Positions 46,601 through 58,600 of a stretch of DNA of 64,000 nucleotides are shown here, piece by piece. The stretch lies in NCBI RefSeq assembly GCF_037975245.1, contig NC_092569.1, positions 23,981,168-24,045,167 on the forward strand. The letters are read 5' to 3'. Numbering within the stretch: position 1 is the stretch's first letter; every line of letters starts with the position of its first letter. Under the pieces are notes generated by a model. That model searched no databases, was not told the origin of the DNA, and worked only from the letters and a program-made list of their open reading frames with translations. Origin of the DNA: Apostichopus japonicus (Eukaryota; Echinodermata; Holothuroidea; Aspidochirotida; Stichopodidae). The position numbers and the translations under genes were made by a program.

Positions 46601-49600
46601 GCTTTCTGTTTTGTTTTTTCTCTCTTATCAGGCAGTACATACCCATATAAGCAAGGTTCATAAATGCATAGATATCATTTGCTTTCTGTTTTGTTTTTTC
46701 TCTCTTATCAGGCAGTACATACCCATATAAGCAAGGTTCATAAACACATAGATATCATTTGCTTTCTGTTTTGTTTTTTCTCTCTTATCAGGCAGTACAT
46801 ACCCATATAAGCAAGGTTCATAAATGCATAGATATCATTTGCTTTCTGTTTTGTTTTTACTCTCTTATCAGGCAGTACATACCCATATAAGCAAGGTTCA
46901 TAAATGCATAGATATCATTTGCTTTCTGTTTTGTTTTTTCTCTCTTTTCAGGCAGTACATACCCATATAAGCAAGGTTCATAAACGCATAGATATCATTT
47001 GCTTTCTGTTTTGTTTTTTCTCTCTTATCAGGCAGTACATACCCATATAAGCAAGGTTCATAAACGCATAGATATCATTTGCTTTCTGTTTTGTTTTTTC
47101 TCTCTTTTCAGGCAGTACATACCCATATAAGCAAGGTTCATAAACGCATAGATATCATTTGCTTTCTGTTTTGTTTTTTCTCTCTTATCAGGCAGTACAT
47201 ACCCATATAAGCAAGGTTCATAAACGCATAGATATCATTTGCTCTCTGTTTTGTTTTTTCTCTCTTTTCAGGCAGTACATACCCATATAAGCAAGGTTCA
47301 TAAACGCATAGATATCATTTGCTTTCTGTTTTGTTTTTTCTCTCTTATCAGGCAGTACATACCCATATAAGCAAGGTTCATAAACGCATAGATATCATTT
47401 GCTTTCTGTTTTGTTTTTTCTCTCTTATCAGGCAGTACATACCCATATAAGCAAGGTTCATAAACGCATAGATATCATTTGCTCTCTGTTTTGTTTTTTC
47501 TCTCTTTTCAGGCAGTACATACCCATATAAGCAAGGTTCATAAACGCATAGATATCATTTGCTTTCTGTTTTGTTTTTTCTCTCTTATCAGGCAGTACAT
47601 ACCCATATAAGCAAGGTTCATAAACACATAGATATCATTTGCTTTCTGTTTTGTTTTTTCTCTCTTATCAGGCAGTACATACCCATATAAGCAAGGTTCA
47701 TAAATGCATAGATATCATTTGCTTTCTGTTTTGTTTTTTCTCTCTTATCAGGCAGTACATACCCATATAAGCAAGGTTCATAAACACATAGATATCATTT
47801 GCTTTCTGTTTTGTTTTTTCTCTCTTATCAGGCAGTACATACCCATATAAGCAAGGTTCATAAACGCATAGATATCATTTGCTCTCTGTTTTGTTTTTTC
47901 TCTCTTTTCAGGCAGTACATACCCATATAAGCAAGGTTCATAAACGCATAGATATCATTTGCTTTCTGTTTTGTTTTTTCTCTCTTATCAGGCAGTACAT
48001 ACCCATATAAGCAAGGTTCATAAACGCATAGATATCATTTGCTCTCTGTTTTGTTTTTTCTCTCTTTTCAGGCAGTACATACCCATATAAGCAAGGTTCA
48101 TAAACGCATAGATATCATTTGCTTTCTGTTTTGTTTTTTCTCTCTTTTCAGGCACTACTTACCCTGCTTTGCCTGTTAACTGCTATCTGGCTAAGGTTTG
48201 GGCCGAGGTGTTTCAGCATTTGTAGTAGAATGTCGGTGTTACCAGCCCTGGCACAGTAATGGAGAGGTGTCTCGTGCGTCTGAAACACAAAATGTATACA
48301 GAAACCATAACTCAAACTATAACTCACATCAGTTTGAGTCACTCCAAGATTAATGTATGTCGTCCAGTTACAGAGTTGTTGACAATTCATAATCATGGAC
48401 TTAAAATATGAATCTAAGATACTGACTTCGGTCAGCTTGCGGCATGGATAAGCCAATGAGGCTTCTTCGCGAGTTCCTGCTTGCAGGAGGATCTAAAATA
48501 CATACACACACCCATACACCCATACTGATAGGCCAAGACAACTAAAAGAGTCACGGGGGCTCAAATACTTCCCCACGGTAGAAGTCAAAATTTTTCCGTT
48601 ATGGGAAGTAGTGTGTATTAAACACAATACAATAGCATGCTTGGAACAAGGCCAACTTTGAAAGGGAGAGAGACAACACGTGACCTGGGTATTAGGGGTA
48701 CAACATTCAAACAAGATCGATTTTCAACGAGATAGGTACATGGGAGAATCTGAGGAAAAGACAGTAGTAAGCAAGAAACACATAGTATAAAACACTGTAT
48801 GGTATACTCACCAGTTTGGTGACCACATTGATATCAGCGTCATATTCTAAAAGTCTAGCCATAATATCTACATCTTCTGTTGGATAGTGGATGATATTCT
48901 TGGTGATTTCAGCAGCATAATGCAAAGGGGTTTCACCTTCCTATTAACACAAACAAAATGCATTTGTTATATTTTTTAAGCTTCAAAAAGTCATGAAAAT
49001 GGCTAACCATACAGGGGTGAATGTTTGCCCTTCTAGGACCAATGGCATTTGATCAGGTGTGTACAAATGAACAGTTACAAACAATGTGTCTTGCTGGCCT
49101 CTATCTCAGGGCGAAAAATCAAACTTTTAAAATAAAATAAAAACCATTTGACTTCAGGTCTTTCAGCTTTTGTCCTGTGTACTACATCTACATACAATTA
49201 CATTAACTACTTTATTGCATTACACACTTCACCCACCCCCATCGGCAGCTTGTAACACATTTTGGTGTGCTGACAGTTAATGGTTTCCATGACATTTGGA
49301 AATATATTTCTTGTCTGACGAGCAAACACTTTCCATGCCAACAGTTTAATTTAAGTAGCTCTTTTTAATATCTCATTATAAGTCTGAGCTATGAATGTGT
49401 GTGATAGATCTGGACATGTTTGGCCCAGGGCATATATAGATTTATCTAGCAACCACAGGGAAATATCCAAACCCACAGGCCAAAATGACGAACATCCATG
49501 ACAATAAATGGAAATATTAAAGTGAAAGGAAAACAGAGGACCACAACAATCTACATGTGAATTGTTACATAAGTTACATGCTATCAACGTTCTATCACAA

Positions 49601-52600
49601 GTCAGCCCTCCATACAAACTAGACATCTTTTCTTTTCTTTCTTTTATCAATCCACCAGTGAATTCATTGCTTCAGTTGCTATTTGGTTGGATGAACTAGT
49701 GCTCGAGATATTATGTTCTAACAGTCCATGGAAAACATTGATTAGGTTTTTGGAAAAACTACTCGCAGGACCTAAGAAATTCACGCGTAGGCCGCACAGT
49801 TTACCCGTCTGTATTCTTCACCGAGGTTGATTTGGGGGGGGGGGTGGCCGTAAGGGACGGAACTTTACTACCAAACCTGTTTGGGGGAGTATAAGTATCT
49901 AATCCAAGGTAACTGAATCTTACCACACTCTGAATTTTATGACCAAACCTGTTTGGGGGGAGTATAAGTATCTAAATCTAGGTAACTGTATCTTACCTCA
50001 CTCTGACTATTCACCGCCATGACTGCATCCAATCTCGATAACTCCAAGTTCACAAACGTTATCAGTTCGTTGACGATTGGGTAATGGGCATGTCTGACTG
50101 CCACGTGAAGGGGGTTCTCTCCGACCTGTGGAATGCGAGTAATAAATACAGCGAACGTCAAGCTTGGGTTGTGAATATTTGCCATAATGAATTTCCCTTG
50201 TAAAATAAACCTGACCTTTAAGAAAGCAGTAGTTTTATTTTATATAAATGTCTAATCAAAAGTCAAAACTAAAGGGACTAAAGGGACATGAATGATCCAA
50301 AAATTAAGTGCTAGATATATGCCAAATTTGGCCAAAGTGCTTTTAAAAAATAAAGTGCATGAATACACGTTAAATATCAATTCCTTTAGCTCATTCCTGT
50401 GAAACACCGAGACGCATCCTCACAATCATTGTCAGCTTTCTTCTGATTCCTCATCAAGACCCAACTTCTACTTGCCATTTTCCCTACTGAGACTTTCTTT
50501 GTTTTCTTAGCTTGAAATGATTTGTTAAGTAGTTATCTTAACTTTGCAATGATCAACCATATATAAAACTGTTTACAACCTGACTTGGGGGTGGGGGGGG
50601 GGGTTAAAGGGGATGACTCATCTTGACCATTTAAGTAAACATTTCTAGCTCAATCTTCATAATGAACTATGCATATGGTCACCCATTTTCTGAGTGTTAG
50701 TTTCAGCAGCATCATACCTCCCCTTTAATAGTGACTATCGATTTCCTTGAAACGGATTTGGAGAGATAGAAGAGTTATTGTTCCAGAATGTGACAGGGTT
50801 TTCTGACAAGGTTGAGATTGCCACCGGACAATCAGATTTATAACACTATAGCAATGCTGTCTATTTATATCATACTCCATATATTTTAACATTCAGCTAA
50901 GGAGTGAGTCATAGATCAAACTGATAGCTGTAAAATTGTCCAATTTGTGACACAAGAAATTGGAAATGAACGTTTTCTCGGAAAGTTTGTGATAATTATT
51001 TTCGTGACAGTCATAGCATTGAGAGAAATGCTGCATTAAAATTTCTACTTTTACTTCAATTCTCCAATTTATTCTTTGTTATCTGAAATGAAACGTGACT
51101 CAGTCAAGCTTATGGACCTACAGTGTTATGTGTTGTTAATATTAATTAGTATTGCAATATTATCATATGCAACTCAAATAGTTAGTTTTAACATCGCATC
51201 TAAGTCTTCCCCAGCACTTTCAATAAGAGATGGAGTCATCTGAACGATAGAAATTTATTAGTTACATGAACCAATGGATCAGTCTGAATATTATATCTTC
51301 GGTCTATATATTAAAACAAGATCACCATGGACGGCCTCAAGAGGTATGAGATTCCAGAAATGTATAAAGTTGCCATGGCAATTACCAATTTCAAAACATA
51401 ACAATGCCAAAAATAGTAAATTGCTAAACTAGATTTAGACCAACACTGCCATAAGTGACTTACTGCAAATTGAAGATTTTACTTAATATCAATGTGCCAT
51501 CTTTTCAAACTGTGATATAATATATGAAGGAGTGGGCTCAACACTAACAGATACATGTTCAGTTAGCAATCTGAGAATAGGGAAATTGAGATTGATGATG
51601 ACACTGAACCACCCACCCCCCCCCTCCATCACCCCACCCCCTCAACTTGAAATTGTAGACTCTTTTTCATTGAAATTGGGCATTGAATACACTTTGGAGG
51701 ATGTTGAATACATTTTTGATTTTTTTTTTTTTTGGGGGGGGGGGGGCAAAAGTCCTCTTGCCCTTCCTGGAAAAAAAAGTTGACACTGTACACATTATGC
51801 CTGTTTCCCATCGGTATCTTTGCTGCAGCCTTGCCTTACAATCATGTCGTTTATCTATCCCAAACACAAGAACACAAGCAGGTACAGACCTTTGAGCCAT
51901 ATTCTACATCTGCTCCCTCCTCAAGCAGAGCTTGGACCATCTTGAGATGACCATGACGAGCTGCCACATGTAACGCTGTCTCCCCATTCTACAAATACAA
52001 CACAAGATGAGAGAAACCATTGTTGTAACAATCTTATTGACAGTATCTCAACACAATGCCACAACTGTATCAAAGGCATATTTAAAGCATTATGAATATT
52101 AGGGTTAATAATACAGTATATCCAAGGGGTGGGTGGGGCGGGAAGGGGTGAAGGGGGACAGAAGGGCTAGTGGGGAGGGGTGATGGGGAAGTGGAGAGGG
52201 GTGATTAGGAGTGGAGAGGGGTGAATAGGAAGTGGAGAGGGGTGAATAGGAAGTGGAGAGGGGTGAAGAGGAAGTGGAGAGGGGTGAAGAGGAAGTGGAG
52301 TGGGGGAGGGATGGAGGGACAGTAGGGAGGGAGATTATTCTGAGTATAAGTAATGAACACCAACAGGAGGATGGAATATGGTGTAACCAAAACCCAGCCA
52401 CAACATCCAGCCATGTTGAAAAGGATAATTGTGAGGCTATTAACACATTTACTCTGGGGAATAAGTCTGGCGGGAGAGAGAGCACCAACATCAACAATCT
52501 GTGTTGCTACCAGAGATGTAAATTTGTAATGATAATCTAGGTATGATAAAGTAACATCTATACACTTAAGATGGTAGAATGAGAAGGAGACTGGTTGACA

Positions 52601-55600
52601 GGAAGTAACTGGTTTACTAAGGGTGTACAGTGTTAACATCTTCTACCAGATTGCTCTGGGCTCTGTAGAGCGTAAAAGTGCTGAGGTCGTGAGTAGAGTT
52701 CAGTGATCTAGGAAGCCAGACAACTTTTATGTGGAGGTATCACAGGTAGATGTCAACTTGTTGTGTCAATGGGTTTTACATTGCCAGGCTCTCTTTCACA
52801 CTGCTTACCGACATAGTAGCATTGACATCTGCACCACTCTTCAGCAACATTTCTGCTACTTTTTCTCCCTCCTTAATCCTAGCAGCGATATGGAGGGGGG
52901 CCTCCTGCGCCTACAAGATCAAGAAAGGAAAGTAAGATGGTTCCACTAAAAGCATACAAAACTGCAAAGCACAGGGATCTGAACAAATCTTGTTAATTCC
53001 AAACAGACTGACTTGGTGGCCACTCAATTGCAAGTGAAGCCTACATGGATGCATAGGGGAGGCAACCATGTATACTTCAGAATAATAAAAAAAAGTTTTA
53101 ATTGTTTATTAAAGTATGGTACAACAGATGATAAAATCTAACCAGTTTCAAACGCAAAATATATAGCACCATTTGTATCAAAGCACCCACCATTTTATAA
53201 ATAGTTTTAAAAGGGAGGGGCACCCCTTCCCCTTAGATCCCCTTACTTAGGATGACATAACATCACAGCACACCTACCCCCCACTCTCCCCCAACACCCT
53301 TCTCCTCATCAACATAAAATTGAAGATCCTTACCCTGCCTCCTTTAAGTTGCAACACCCATAGCCCAGCAGAGTCTGGACGTCTAATGGTCTGGGATGAC
53401 ATACAGTAACATCATAGCCCACTCCCCCCCCCCACCCCCAACTTCTTCTCCTCATCAACATAAAACTGTAGATCCTTACCTTGCCTCCTTTAAGTTGCAC
53501 TTGGGCCCCATAGCCTAGCAGAGTCTGGACCACTAATGGCTTGCAGTACTGCACTGAGATATGCAAAGCAGAGTAATTATCCTAAATTGAGGAGAGAACA
53601 AAAAAAAAAACACAGAAATGATGAACTATTCAAACGTATGAAACATGGTTAATATTTACGCTTTCAATCACAAATTTCAAAATTATATACATTTGAAAAC
53701 CCAGGTAGAACAGCAGAGAAAGGAACTGGAAGAATAAATCTACAATAAATAATTAACTGAGATGGGTCTTTACTGTAGTACCAAGTACAACAAACAAAGC
53801 ACTCCACTGCACATGGGTGGTCTTACCATTTTGAACTGAATACTGAACAGTAGTACATCTAGGAATCTCCAACAAAGACAGAGCGTCCTGAAATCAAACA
53901 GTGCTTGCAAGTGCCAACAAAATAAATGTGCATTTTAGACCATTTTTCTGGTACATTTTTACTTTTGGTGTCCAATTATAGCAGTTTTGGGGGAGTCATT
54001 TGCAGCTACCCACAATGGGAGATATTTGGGCTGGCTATTAAATCCTGTGGATAACTTGACTGTGGCACAACATGTTTATTTTGTGCCCTCCTCTGTCATC
54101 TTCTTGCAGTTGAAAGAGCATAGTAAATAACATTATAAACAGCATAGTATACAGCATATTAAATAGCGCTGTAAACATCATTGTAAACAACAAATGTTGT
54201 AAACAGCTTAGTTAACAGCATTATCAAAGTTCATTGTAAACAGCATTGTAAATAACGTTGTGAACAGCATGGTAAACGTTATTGAATACAATTTTGTAAA
54301 CAGCATTGAAAACAGCATTGAAAACAGCATTTCACATGAATGAGAAATATTCAGTAGCATCCTTTACTGGTCAGCTGCACAAACCAATACCCCTCCTCAG
54401 CAGGGCACTCTCTCCTCTCTTCTCTGTTTCCTCTTTCTACCTACCTTTCCCCCCCCTCCTCCCTCCCCCCTCTATTTTACCCACCTTTCCCATCTCCTGC
54501 CTGCCCACATACAATACATCTTGACTTCACAAAATATAGTAAGGTCACACAAAAGGGATTTGTTTCACATCATCCAGTAATCTGTTGGACCCAGCTGATG
54601 GTTCTGTATTTATCTGACTAAAAGTCAAGCTGCCTGTTGTTGTCTATGGCTACTGTATGTAGTGACGGGTAATTTATGACAGCTGTTAGGAAACATACCA
54701 ATATGATTCACAAGGTCACATCCAAGGTCAAAACAGAGGTGAAAGGTTAAATGAGGGAGGTCGTTACCCTCAGAAAAAAAAAGAGTTGTCCTGCTTGGTA
54801 GTACCATTTACATTGGTGAAGGAAGTTAGAATATATCTGTGATGAAAACAATTCCACTAAAACCATTTCAAGTGAGCACAGTACAGTCAGAATTGGAAAA
54901 TGGGATGAATGAATTTCTGTGTTGCCATAGAAACAGAACTAAGTCCTGAATGACTGTATATGTACAAAATGACCTTTGATATGTTTACTGTTTTTTTTTT
55001 CCCCTGTCTCTTTTAACTTTTTCAGTGATTTGAGAACATTTGAATCCTTCACACCACATCAACTTTGTTCAGGGTGTAAAAACTCAAGTCCCTTCCGCAA
55101 CGATTGTTTCTGCAATCGGTTAATAATTTTCTCAACCTTGCTAAAAATGATAAACTACTAGTTCTTTTCTGTGTAGAGTGGCACACGCAGTGACAGATAC
55201 ACGTATCAAATTTGGATTTCAAAGACACCTTTTCTCCTATTATTTTAAGAGAATACTTACAAGATCTCCTACAGGAAGAGGTAAAGGCTATTGCCTCTTA
55301 TATTTCTTTCCTAAAATCAATGTTTTTCTTTGCCAGGTACAGCCTAAGCTATATGTTTATAGCTCCATGGCCAGATACAGCCTAAGCTATATGTTTATAG
55401 CTCCATGGCCAGATACAGCCTAAGCTATATGTTCATAGCTCCATGGCCAGATACAGCCTAAGCTATATGTTTATAGCTCCATGTCCATATACAACCTAAG
55501 CTATACATTTGAGTATTATTAAAGCTGTGACTCTCATGTGACCTTCACCTTTCAGTTTTCAAATTCCAGTTTTGTTTCCTATAAACAGAAGTCTCCAGAG

Positions 55601-58600
55601 GGTTTTTCTTCTTGGTCAGAATGTTTAGATTTCATCCATCTTCTGTCACTCCACCCATACCTCCTGTGAGTGGTCTCTAATTAGTTTCAATCCTAAGACA
55701 TGGGTAACCATGGTAATAACTAAAGTACAAAAAAAAAACTTGCTGGAAGTTTCTGTTTTGGATATATTTCTACAGCTGCCTTGATTCCTGTGGCGGGGCT
55801 ATTAAAGTTGTTTTCACCATGCATGGTTTAGGCTCACTGTATGACAGTCTTACTGTGTTGGTGCAATGAAACAAATCTTTTCATAAAACCAAGGGAGTTT
55901 TAACTCAAAGTAAAGATGGCAATTTATATCAACCAAAGACAACCTCCTTGATTTTAGTTACAAGATAAATGTTAAGGGTCATGTTATTAAACTAACTTCC
56001 ATGCAAATGTAAACACTATTTAATAGGTGGACGGTTCTACAGTCTTCGTCCTAAACCTTCTGTGTTACTGGTTTGGTGGATTTCAAAAATCTCAAAATAT
56101 TGGGGGGGGGGGGAGGGGGATGGTAAGAGAACCAAAATAAAGCCAAACAGCATACTTGGTTGAAAACTGCAGCAAAAGCAAGGATTCAATACATTGTAAA
56201 TTTTTAAACCTGAATTTTAAATCGAAATGTGATGATGATAACTGGTTATTCCTTGCCTACAATGTACAGTATATGGGAGAATATAAACTATAATACTTTC
56301 TCCAATGTTGCAGGACATATATTTAGTTGTTTTTTGTTACCATATGACAAGATTTTAAAATCTTAGTTTATGGCCTTTATTACCTGACTAAAAATAACTA
56401 CAAGTTTATCACGATAATATGTTACTTGCAAATGTGGGCGATGGTTTTATTAAAAAAAAAACTTTTATGGGATCAAAGAAGAAGTTTTACATGACATTTA
56501 ATATTACTTCCAAAAAGTAGTGATAATGAAAGAAGAACATTCCATTTGGGCATTAACTGATACAGTACTAGTTAGTAGGGCACTACACTCACAGTACAGC
56601 AGGTATAACTGCATACACATGTAGCTTGTGAATGCTGCGAAAAACACATCACACTAGGACTGACTTTTAAGGGTTATCTGGTTATCTGGTGGTGCAAGAA
56701 GACTAAATTTCTTCTCAGAGAGCTAACTCTAGATCTTTAAGCTGGTTCAAGGAACAAACAGCTCATTTGGCACGAGACCTTGTTCACATTTGAGACCCAA
56801 GAGAGACCTTATGATGTGTTTGCTTTCTGGGAAATAATAAAGCTGACCAAGGAGGGACACATTAACATCTGAGGAGTAATGGTACAAGTCGATTGAAAGA
56901 GCATTTTGCAGGCAGAAATAGTTACAGTATTACAGTAAGCGCACTGTTTTACACACGCTGGTCTGTGTTTATGCAGAAATGACATGGGCAAGTAACCAAA
57001 GAATATCTTCAGTCGCATAACCCCCAAGGGTTCACATGATCCCCAAGTATTCACATGATTCCTGAGTGTTCACATGATTCCCGAGTGTTCATGTTATTCC
57101 TGAGTGTTCATGTTATTCCCAAGTGTTCACGTGATTCCCGAGTGTTCACATGATTCCCGAGTGTTCACGTGATCACCAAGTCTTCACATGATCCCTGAGT
57201 GTTCACATGATCCCTGAGTGTTCACATGACAATCTTGAGTGCCCTTGCAGGCAAAAGGGAGATCCCCTTCATGGGGTCTATAACCCCCCCCCCCCCGACC
57301 CCTATTGAACTGAGTAAATATTGTATCAATGTTTAATCCAACAAACACATCAAACTTCTGAAACATTAAATTTCACTGAATGACTGAAAGGAGAAACAAA
57401 ATGTCGACAACTTTGTGGAGTTGTGTGATATTACAGCATTTATAACAGATGAACAATTGACGAGGTAGAACTTTCCGATTTGTTATTTCTCACGGACTGT
57501 AATTATTATTTCCAAGTTTGTCACAGTAGAATAGGCACATGAAGTTCTGCAGTTTGTGTATAAAGTTTCGCTGTGGCCCGCAACATCAATTTCGTGTCCA
57601 TCCCAAGGTCTAACTTAATTGCTAGACTGCCAACACTACTGAATGTCCAGCTTTTCCAACAGACAGCCAATAAATAGTCCTAAACCATCAGGCTCCTAGA
57701 TACAAAACTGCATATATTTATCTATATTTTGCACTATATAGTTGTGGCCACGGAAAGGTTTGTCTTTCTGCAGGACAGTTTAAAAAAAAATCATAATAAT
57801 AATTCAACAAACTCCAGCTAGTATTTTTGTGCAAATGTTGAATGGGCTACGTGTTATACTTTGGGATAATATCTGTGTTTGAATATATCTTACCTTTGTT
57901 CTGGCGTCGACCAACGCCCCCTTCGTTAGAAGAGCCTTCACCACGGCTGTGTGGCCCCTCTTAGCAGCTGCATGAAGACACACTGCACCAGCCTAGCATA
58001 AAGAAAGGAGTTTATAAAAGTAAATACTCACACACAGTATTTAAGATTTATTTTCTGGGTTATTCCGTGTCACATCACGGATGGCTGTTGCTGCACCCTC
58101 TCCAAAATTCCCAAATTTTGTGTTTTGCTTGACTGACCATGAACTAAGCATATTCTGAAAATTTCAGTTGCATACAGGTAGCTTCACAATTGGCTGATTT
58201 ATCACACTTTGAAATCCCGCAATTTGTCGCCACCGTGGCATTTTGGCATTTTCTTGACTTTTGAGGTCTCATTTCTCAGCAATTAAACATCCTACTACCT
58301 TTCTATTACAGAGCCCATAGAGTCTATCCCATAGAACAGGTATATAAAATTAAAAGATGTCGAACTAGACAACATACTCCAAAATTTGGTGATTTGATAT
58401 GGAATGACCCTTCTACCATTCTAATAAACTAAATTTAACAAAACTTTCTCTGGTAAATTAAGGATTCATTATTACCAAATGGGAATTCAATTTCAGATGG
58501 ATTGTACTGTATACTGTATATATATACCACGACTTACAAGTGCATCTGGATAAAAATCCTCACTTTAAATACTCCAGCCGACCAGGGCTTGAACCCACAA

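Noticed and set aside
44408-48162. CRISPR-like array
   Set aside because: Repeats directly abut, with no unique spacers, in an intron of an animal gene; it is a minisatellite.
48280-48480. Extra ankyrin-like exon upstream of 48279
   Set aside because: No ankyrin helix pattern, and the neighbouring exons already join with correct phase and family spacing.
51532-51950. Overlapping frames around poly-G and poly-T runs
   Set aside because: They depend on homopolymers and overlap the true 51890-51988 exon on the other strand.
53330-53566. A single fused ankyrin frame across the exon and its copy
   Set aside because: It reads through the donor and intron; splice borders, phase and family spacing support only 53480-53581 as exon.
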